Shown: piece by piece, positions 58,681 to 64,000 of the stretch
How positions within the stretch are numbered: the stretch's first letter is position 1
How the letters are laid out: each line of letters opens with the position of its first letter
DNA from: Shewanella algae
GTDB taxonomy: Bacteria > Pseudomonadota > Gammaproteobacteria > Enterobacterales > Shewanellaceae
DNA: 64,000 nt
Reading direction: 5' to 3'
Assembly: GCF_009183365.2 (NCBI RefSeq)
Contig: NZ_CP068230.1
Coordinates: forward strand, 107,001 to 171,000
Translations under genes and position numbers: made by a program
The notes under the pieces: model-generated
Seen by the model: only the letters and a program-made list of their open reading frames with translations
Databases searched by the model: none
What the model was told of the DNA's origin: nothing

Positions 58681-61530
58681 ATGCGATTAACCCGCAAAAC
58701 AGACCAGGTCGCGGTGGCTGAAAAGCCCGCTCTGGGTCTGAATCGTCGTCAGTTCCTTAAGTCTGCCGGTTTGGCTACCGGTGGGATTGCCGCAGCATCT
58801 ATGCTGGGCGCAGGAATGATGCGTAAAGCCGAGGCCAAAGATGTTCCTCACGATGCACCCACTGAAGTGAAGCGTACTATCTGCTCTCACTGCTCAGTAG
58901 GTTGTGGTATCTACGCCGAAGTGCAAAACGGTGTTTGGACCGGGCAGGAGCCTGCCGTGGACCATCCATTCAACCGTGGTGGTCACTGTGCCAAGGGCGC
59001 GTCACTGCGTGAGCACGGCCATGGTGAGAAACGTCTCAAGTATCCAATGAAACTCGAAGGCGGTAAGTGGAAGCGTCTCAGCTGGGAGCAGGCTATCAAT
59101 GAAGTCGGCGACAAGATGCTGAAGATCCGCGAAGAATCCGGCCCTGACTCTGTGTACTTCATGGGTAGTGCCAAGTTCTCCAACGAACAGTCTTACCTGT
59201 ACCGCAAACTCGCAGCCATGTGGGGCACCAACAACGTCGACCACTCGGCGCGTATTTGTCACTCTACCACTGTAGCCGGTGTGGCCAACACCTGGGGCTA
59301 TGGTGCGCAAACCAACTCCTTCAACGATATGCACAATGCCAAGTGCATGCTGTTTATCGGCTCCAACCCCAGTGAAGCTCACCCTGTGGCGATGCAACAC
59401 ATTCTGGTAGGTAAAGAGCGCGGTGCCAAAGTCATAGTGGTTGATCCACGTTTCACCCGTACTGCAGCCAAGTCTGACGAGTACGTGCATATCCGTCCCG
59501 GTACCGACATTCCTTTCATCTACGGTCTGCTGTGGCATATCTTCGAAAACGGCTGGGAAGATCAGAGCTTTATCGATCAGCGTGTGTACGGCATGGAACG
59601 TATCCGCGAAGAGGTGAAGAAGTACAACCCTGCCGAGGTTGAGCATGTTGCCGGTGTCGGTGAAGCTCAGATGCGTCGCGTCGCCAAGATGATGGCCGAG
59701 CACAAGCCCGGCACTATCGTTTGGTGTATGGGTGGTACTCAGCACCACGTAGGTAACGCCAATACCCGTGCTTACTGTATCCTGCAGTTGGCTCTGGGTA
59801 ACATGGGTGTTTCCGGTGGTGGTACCAACATCTTCCGTGGTCACGACAACGTACAGGGCGCCACTGACTTTGGTCTGCTGTTCGATAACCTGCCTGGTTA
59901 CTATGGTCTGACTTCCGGCGCCTGGGCGCACTGGAGCAATGTGTGGGATCTGGATCCTGCCTGGGTCAGCAGCCGTTTCGACCAAGGCGAGTATCTGGGC
60001 CAGAAGCCACAGACTTCAGCCGGTATCCCTTGTTCCCGCTGGCACGACGGTGTGCTGGAAGACAAGAACAAGATTGCCCAGAAAGACAATATCCGTCTGG
60101 CCTTCTTCTGGGGTCAGTCTGTCAACACCGAAACCCGTGGCCGTGAGGTGCGTGAAGCACTGAACAAGATGGACACTGTGGTCGTCGTTGACCCATTCCC
60201 AACCATGGCCGGTGTTATGCACCAGCGCAAAGATGGCGTTTACCTGCTGCCGGCAGCGACTCAGTTCGAAACCTATGGTTCTGTGTCAGCTTCCAACCGT
60301 TCACTGCAGTGGCGTTCTCAGGTCATTGACCCGCTGTTCGAGTCGCTGCCTGACCATGTGATCATGTACAAGCTGGCCAAGAAATGGGGCGTTGAGAAAG
60401 AGTTCTGTAAGCACATCAAGGTCAACGGTGAAGAGCCGCTGGTTGAAGATGTCACCCGCGAGTTCAACCGCGGTATGTGGACCATAGGTTACACAGGTCA
60501 GAGCCCTGAGCGTCTGAAGATGCACCAGGAAAACTGGGGTACCTTCGACTTTGATACCCTCGAAGCACCCGGCGGCCCAGCCAAGGGTGAAACTTATGGT
60601 CTGCCATGGCCATGTTGGGGCACGCCTGAGATGAAACATCCAGGTACCCAAATCCTCTATCGTACCGACCGTGAAGTCCGCTACGGCGGTGGTAACTTCC
60701 GTGCCCGTTACGGTGTTGAGCACAATGGCAATAACATACTTGCCGAAGGTTCCTTCTCCAAAGGCAGTGAGATTCAGGATGGTTACCCTGAGTTTACCGA
60801 CAAGATGCTCAAGCAGCTGGGTTGGTGGGATGACCTGACCGAAGAAGAGAAGAAACACGCCGAAGGCAAAAACTGGAAAACCGATATTTCCGGTGGTATT
60901 CAGCGTGTGGCCATAGCTCACGGCTGTATCCCTTATGGTAACGCCAAGGCTCGTTGTATCGTATGGAACTTCCCGGACGACATTCCGTTGCACCGTGAAC
61001 CTCTGTACACGCCTCGTCGTGACCTGGTCGCCAAGTACCCCACCTACGAAGACCGTATGGTGGCGCGTCTGCCGACCCTGTACAAGTCAATTCAGGACAA
61101 AGACTTCGCCAAAGACTTCCCGCTGGCACTGACCTCTGGTCGTCTGGTGGAATATGAAGGCGGCGGTGAAGAAACCCGTTCCAACCCCTGGCTGGCCGAG
61201 TTGCAGCAGGAGATGTTTATCGAGATCAGCCCAGGCGATGCAGCCGACCGCGGTCTACGCGATGGCGACGATGTTTGGGTACACAGCCCCGAAGGCGCCA
61301 AGATCAAGGTCAAGGCCATGGTAACGCCAAGGGTGATCAACGGTGAATGTTTCATGCCGTACCACTTCGCCGGTATCTTCGAAGGCGAGAGCCTGGTGAA
61401 GAACTATCCGGAAGGTACTGTACCTTACGTTCAGGGTGAATCGGCCAACACGGTTCTGACTTACGGCTATGATGTGGTGACACAGATGCAGGAAACCAAA
61501 TCCAGCCTGTGCCAGATCACCAAAGCCTAA
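58681..61530 (+). CDS. fdhA: Formate dehydrogenase, catalytic molybdopterin subunit
   Basis: Oxidises formate to CO2 in the periplasm. 949 residues: Tat signal (NRRQFLKSAGLATGGIAAAS), N-terminal 4Fe-4S site (TICSHCSVGCGIYAEV ... GGHCAKGASL), and molybdopterin domains. The metal ligand is cysteine C193 in HSARICHSTTVAG, so no selenocysteine is needed. Other blocks: MLFIGSNPSEAHPVAM, GGTNIFRGHDNVQGATDFG. ATG 58681 has AGGAG 8 bases ahead; the preceding GTG is less likely. 18 bases after the small Tat gene. Confidence 0.96.
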   Translation: MRLTRKTDQVAVAEKPALGLNRRQFLKSAGLATGGIAAASMLGAGMMRKAEAKDVPHDAPTEVKRTICSHCSVGCGIYAEVQNGVWTGQEPAVDHPFNRGGHCAKGASLREHGHGEKRLKYPMKLEGGKWKRLSWEQAINEVGDKMLKIREESGPDSVYFMGSAKFSNEQSYLYRKLAAMWGTNNVDHSARICHSTTVAGVANTWGYGAQTNSFNDMHNAKCMLFIGSNPSEAHPVAMQHILVGKERGAKVIVVDPRFTRTAAKSDEYVHIRPGTDIPFIYGLLWHIFENGWEDQSFIDQRVYGMERIREEVKKYNPAEVEHVAGVGEAQMRRVAKMMAEHKPGTIVWCMGGTQHHVGNANTRAYCILQLALGNMGVSGGGTNIFRGHDNVQGATDFGLLFDNLPGYYGLTSGAWAHWSNVWDLDPAWVSSRFDQGEYLGQKPQTSAGIPCSRWHDGVLEDKNKIAQKDNIRLAFFWGQSVNTETRGREVREALNKMDTVVVVDPFPTMAGVMHQRKDGVYLLPAATQFETYGSVSASNRSLQWRSQVIDPLFESLPDHVIMYKLAKKWGVEKEFCKHIKVNGEEPLVEDVTREFNRGMWTIGYTGQSPERLKMHQENWGTFDFDTLEAPGGPAKGETYGLPWPCWGTPEMKHPGTQILYRTDREVRYGGGNFRARYGVEHNGNNILAEGSFSKGSEIQDGYPEFTDKMLKQLGWWDDLTEEEKKHAEGKNWKTDISGGIQRVAIAHGCIPYGNAKARCIVWNFPDDIPLHREPLYTPRRDLVAKYPTYEDRMVARLPTLYKSIQDKDFAKDFPLALTSGRLVEYEGGGEETRSNPWLAELQQEMFIEISPGDAADRGLRDGDDVWVHSPEGAKIKVKAMVTPRVINGECFMPYHFAGIFEGESLVKNYPEGTVPYVQGESANTVLTYGYDVVTQMQETKSSLCQITKA

Positions 61531-61557
61531 CCGTACTTGATGAGGAGATAAGCCATT

Positions 61558-62154
61558 ATGGCAGTCATGAAATTCTTATGTGACACCAAGCGCTGCATCG
61601 AGTGTAACGGTTGCGTCACAGCCTGTAAAAATGAAAACGACTCCGCGCTCGAGTGGGGTATCCAGCGTCGCCGGGTGGTGACCATCAATGATGGTCAGCC
61701 CGGTGAAGCGTCCATTTCAGTTGCCTGTATGCATTGTACCGACGCGCCTTGTATGGCCGTTTGTCCTGCAGACTGCTTCTACCGCACTGACGATGGCATA
61801 GTGCTGCACAACAAAGATACCTGTATCGGTTGTGGCTACTGCTTCTATGCCTGTCCTTTCGGGGCGCCTCAATTCCCGAAAAAGACCGCCTTCGGCAGTC
61901 GCGGCAAGATGGATAAGTGTACTTTCTGTGCCGGTGGTCCAGAGGAAAACTTCTCTGAAGCCGAGCGTAAGAAGTACGGTGCCAACCGTATCGCCGAAGG
62001 TAAGTTGCCTATGTGTGCCGAGCTTTGCTCCACCAAGGCACTGCTGGCCGGTGACGCGGAAGTGGTATCCAACATCTATCGTGAGCGGATGGCCGCCCGG
62101 GGTAACCCCAATGTGATTTGGGGCTACAATCCCAAGACCGGTGAGATCAACTGA
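61558..62154 (+). CDS. fdhB: Formate dehydrogenase iron-sulfur subunit
   Basis: 198 residues with four 4Fe-4S sites: KRCIECNGCVTACKNEND, CMHCTDAPCMAVCPADCF, CIGCGYCFYACPFGAPQF and the split CTFCAGG ... CAELC pair. Carries electrons from FdhA to FdhC. No signal peptide, as usual for a subunit exported with the Tat-bearing FdhA. No C-terminal membrane helix, unlike E. coli FdnH. GAGGAG precedes the start. Confidence 0.95.
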   Translation: MAVMKFLCDTKRCIECNGCVTACKNENDSALEWGIQRRRVVTINDGQPGEASISVACMHCTDAPCMAVCPADCFYRTDDGIVLHNKDTCIGCGYCFYACPFGAPQFPKKTAFGSRGKMDKCTFCAGGPEENFSEAERKKYGANRIAEGKLPMCAELCSTKALLAGDAEVVSNIYRERMAARGNPNVIWGYNPKTGEIN

Positions 62155-62199
62155 GACAGAGCGGGGGTGGGCTAAGGCCCACCCTGACGAGGAGTGACT

Positions 62200-63204
62200 A
62201 TGTTAATCAAATCACTGCGCAGTCTGTTCGCTCTGCTGGTATTGGTTGCCGGGCTGGGGTTTGCTTCCACAGCCATGGCCGCCGATGAACAGTCGAGCCA
62301 GCAACAGGCGCAGGCGCAAACCAGTGAGGCCGATCTTTGGCGCGCGGTAAAATCCGGTGAATCCGGCTATACCACAGCCAAGGGGGTTGAAACCGGCGTG
62401 CTGATCAACGTGGCCGGTAATCAGGGCAAGGAGCTGCGCAATCAGTACCTGACACCCATTATGGCGATTGCCGTAGTCGGCGTGTTTGGGGCGTTCGTGC
62501 TCTTTTACCTGGTGAATGGACCATCCAAGCTGCACCACGGTTTTTCCGGCAAGTTGGTGTTCCGTTGGAGTAAGGCGGACCTGATCATCCACTGGGTAGT
62601 GGCGATCAGCTGTCTTATCCTGATCTTCACCGGACTCAACATCATGTTGGGCAAGCATGTGCTGCAACCCTATGTCAGTGGCGATATTTGGGCGGCACTG
62701 ATCTATGGCTCCAAGACGATCCACGATTGGGTCGGGCCACTGTTTATCGCCTCCTGGGCGGTACTGGTGGTGAAATGGATGCCGGATCAGCTGTTCAAGA
62801 GCTATGACCTCAAGTGGTTCATGCTGGTGGGTGGCTACATCAACTTCGGCCCCTTCAAGGGTAAGCACCCGGATTCGGGCTTTGCCAACGCCGGTGAGAA
62901 GATGTGGTTCTGGACCCTGGCCATTTTCGGTCTGTTTATCAGCATTTCCGGCATCATGATGGTGCTGCCCAACCTGGATTTGCCCCGTGAAGCCTCAATG
63001 GCGGCGTTGTTGGTGCATGGTATCAGTGCCACGCTCATTATCGCCTTCACCATAGTGCATATCTGGATGGCAACCGTACTGTCTGAGGGCGGTATGGAGT
63101 GTATGAAGTCCGGTTACTGTGATGAGAACTGGGCGATGCAGCATCACAATGTCTGGTATGACGAAATCAAGGCCAACGGTACGCTCAAATATCGAGATAA
63201 TTGA
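62200..63204 (+). CDS. fdhC: Formate dehydrogenase cytochrome b subunit
   Basis: Membrane anchor that takes electrons to the quinone pool, 334 residues. An N-terminal signal (SLFALLVLVAGLGFASTAMA) and about 60-residue periplasmic segment precede the FdnI-like core with haem-b histidines in ADLIIHWVVAISCLIL, TIHDWVGPLFIASWAVL and ATLIIAFTIVHIWMATVL. Start at ATG 62200 (GAGGAG upstream). The extra periplasmic segment is absent in E. coli FdnI. Ends the first fdh operon; terminator at 63231. Confidence 0.93.
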   Translation: MLIKSLRSLFALLVLVAGLGFASTAMAADEQSSQQQAQAQTSEADLWRAVKSGESGYTTAKGVETGVLINVAGNQGKELRNQYLTPIMAIAVVGVFGAFVLFYLVNGPSKLHHGFSGKLVFRWSKADLIIHWVVAISCLILIFTGLNIMLGKHVLQPYVSGDIWAALIYGSKTIHDWVGPLFIASWAVLVVKWMPDQLFKSYDLKWFMLVGGYINFGPFKGKHPDSGFANAGEKMWFWTLAIFGLFISISGIMMVLPNLDLPREASMAALLVHGISATLIIAFTIVHIWMATVLSEGGMECMKSGYCDENWAMQHHNVWYDEIKANGTLKYRDN

Positions 63205-63230
63205 GCCCCGACCTGATTAAAGACTGCAAA

Positions 63231-63258
63231 CACCCCGGCCTGCCGGGGTGTTTTTTTA
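63231..63258 (+). terminator. Intrinsic terminator after the first fdh operon
   Basis: Perfect stem CACCCCGGC / GCCGGGGTG with a two-base loop and seven T residues. Confidence 0.9.
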
Positions 63259-63575
63259 TGATCTGTTTTTTAACATTGTTTACTTCAAAATCCGCGCGTC
63301 ACTGATACTTTCGCTATTTTCCTTTTATTGAAAGTTTGAAGCAGTTAACGCTTTGAACAGCCGCTCCCATGGGGCTTACATTCAAACTGTCCCAGATCAA
63401 AATCCATCCAGTTGCAAAGCCTTATATTGCCCACGCTTATAGAAGGACTCTATTCATACGTAACGGAATTTTTACCTTTTTTGTACATGAGTGCAGCTTG
63501 AGTTGTTAAAGGGCTGGAGTGCACAAAAGAGAGTCGTGTCACCCGCCGCGCGGGTGAAAATTATCAGGAGCGAAG
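63259..63575. other. Intergenic leader of the second fdh cluster
   Basis: About 317 bases, AT-rich. It must carry the promoter of the second cluster, but no clear sigma-54, FNR or CRP site was seen. A 7-bp stem CACCCGC-CGC-GCGGGTG (63540-63556) lies in the presumed 5' leader, 20 bases before the start at 63576. Confidence 0.5.
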
Positions 63576-63773
63576 ATGAAAGACCAGAAGCCAGATCTGA
63601 ACCGCAGATCCCTGCTGAAGGCTATCACCATAGGCAGTGCCGCGGGTGCCGCGATTGCTGCTACAGGGGTGAGCGCCGCTCAGGCCAATGAGCCTGTTGA
63701 AGCGAAGTCCGCAAAAAAGGGCTATCACGAAACAGCGCATATCCGCAGCTATTACAACAGCCTGCGTAGCTAA
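63576..63773 (+). CDS. Small Tat-targeted protein of the formate dehydrogenase locus, copy 2
   Basis: 65 residues, paralogue of the 58465 product: Tat signal LNRRSLLKAITIGSAAGAAI, cleavage probably before NEP, and conserved C-terminus GYHETAHIRSYYNSLRS. AGGAGCG precedes the ATG. Followed after 18 bases by a second FdhA, the same order and spacing as in copy 1, which indicates duplication of the whole unit. Confidence 0.88.
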   Translation: MKDQKPDLNRRSLLKAITIGSAAGAAIAATGVSAAQANEPVEAKSAKKGYHETAHIRSYYNSLRS

Positions 63774-63791
63774 TCCAGGAGATCTCAAGCG

Positions 63792-64000
63792 ATGAAGTTA
63801 ACTCGCACATCCAATGTCGCCCCTAAGGCTGACAAACCAAAACTGGGGATCAGCCGTCGTCAGTTTATGAAGAATGCCGGTATTACTGCCGGTGGTATCG
63901 CTGCCGCCTCTATGCTGGGTGCCGGCATGATGCGTCGTGCCGAAGCCAAAGATGTACCTCATGATGCGCCTATCGAAGTCAAGCGTACTATTTGTAGTGC
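63792..64000 (+). CDS. fdhA: Second formate dehydrogenase catalytic subunit, N-terminal part (truncated by window edge)
   Basis: Starts MKLTRTSNVAPKADKP; 69 codons are visible with no stop. Tat signal ISRRQFMKNAGITAGGIAAA, then SMLGAGMMRRAEAKDVPHDA and the beginning of the 4Fe-4S site (VKRTICSA), nearly the same as the first FdhA from the signal onward. The rest, including the active-site residue, lies outside the window. AGGAG lies upstream at 63777. Confidence 0.9.
   Translation, partial: MKLTRTSNVAPKADKPKLGISRRQFMKNAGITAGGIAAASMLGAGMMRRAEAKDVPHDAPIEVKRTICS

Noticed and set aside
59250..59262. Selenocysteine at the FDH active site
   Set aside because: The codon at 59257 is TGT (cysteine), not TGA, and the frame is uninterrupted.
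59002..59985. 327-codon open frame antisense to fdhA
   Set aside because: Opposite a strongly conserved gene, no ribosome site, composition of a shadow frame. The same holds for 49094-50170 opposite the M6 protease gene.

Overview
The window reads as chromosomal DNA of a gammaproteobacterium, most probably Shewanella. This is inferred from the EnvZ/OmpR pair, the divergent hutI / hutCUH locus, and above all the formate dehydrogenase locus (DUF3305, DUF3306, a polyferredoxin, a TorD-type chaperone, a tiny Tat-targeted protein, then FdhABC), which is followed at the window end by a second small Tat protein and a second FdhA. No rRNA or tRNA gene and no CRISPR array was seen.

Layout. 1-3028: molybdate regulation and uptake (modE, truncated by the window start, divergent from modABC across a palindromic Mo-box). 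3164-7218: ompR-envZ and a chemoreceptor. 7223-15244: mostly minus-strand housekeeping and envelope genes (peroxiredoxin, DUF2937, an exported ankyrin protein, rsmJ, rlmJ, a small secreted protein, and a lemA-DUF3137-lytic transglycosylase operon). 15245-15873: an AT-rich gap ending in an intrinsic terminator. 15874-24956: an AbgT transporter, a divergent AraC/DJ-1 pair, a small membrane protein, a cation efflux pump, flavohaemoglobin hmp with FNR and NsrR-like sites, a 13-bp tandem repeat, and an OsmC-YcaO fusion protein.

25000-30640 is the accessory part of the window. Copies of a modular, hairpin-rich, non-coding repeat are interspersed with an IS110-family (IS1111-like) element that sits inside one copy, an apparent leader transcription unit (promoter, 28-codon ORF, two terminators) in front of a methyltransferase, a DUF4242 gene, an orphan membrane protein and AT-rich DNA without a convincing gene. 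An uninterrupted second copy of the repeat lets the insertion point be read almost to the base. The element's 3' non-coding region holds short matches to its target and to its right junction, as expected if it encodes a guide (bridge/seek) RNA.

30639-35993: histidine degradation (hutI divergent from hutC-hutU-hutH, with a HutC-type palindrome between). 36123-52753: mixed single genes and small operons, including an MscS channel, a LysE exporter, an acyltransferase, a DUF3365 haem protein, NRDE, a ZIP/permease-like protein with a His-rich tail, MarC, a GH63 glycosidase, a lipoprotein coupled to an M6 protease with a GlyGly-CTERM tail, ubiC, a FliL-like protein and rlmF. A second, about 94-bp dispersed repeat occurs at 36944 and 40687.

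52796-64000: formate dehydrogenase biogenesis and structural genes. fdhD and a HTH/periplasmic-binding-like regulator run leftward; DUF3305-DUF3306-Fe/S protein-TorD-like chaperone-Tat peptide-fdhA-fdhB-fdhC run rightward from a near-consensus sigma-54 promoter. Molybdate uptake at the left end and molybdenum-dependent formate oxidation at the right end share one cofactor. Everything here was read by eye; family assignments rest on recognised motifs and were not searched.
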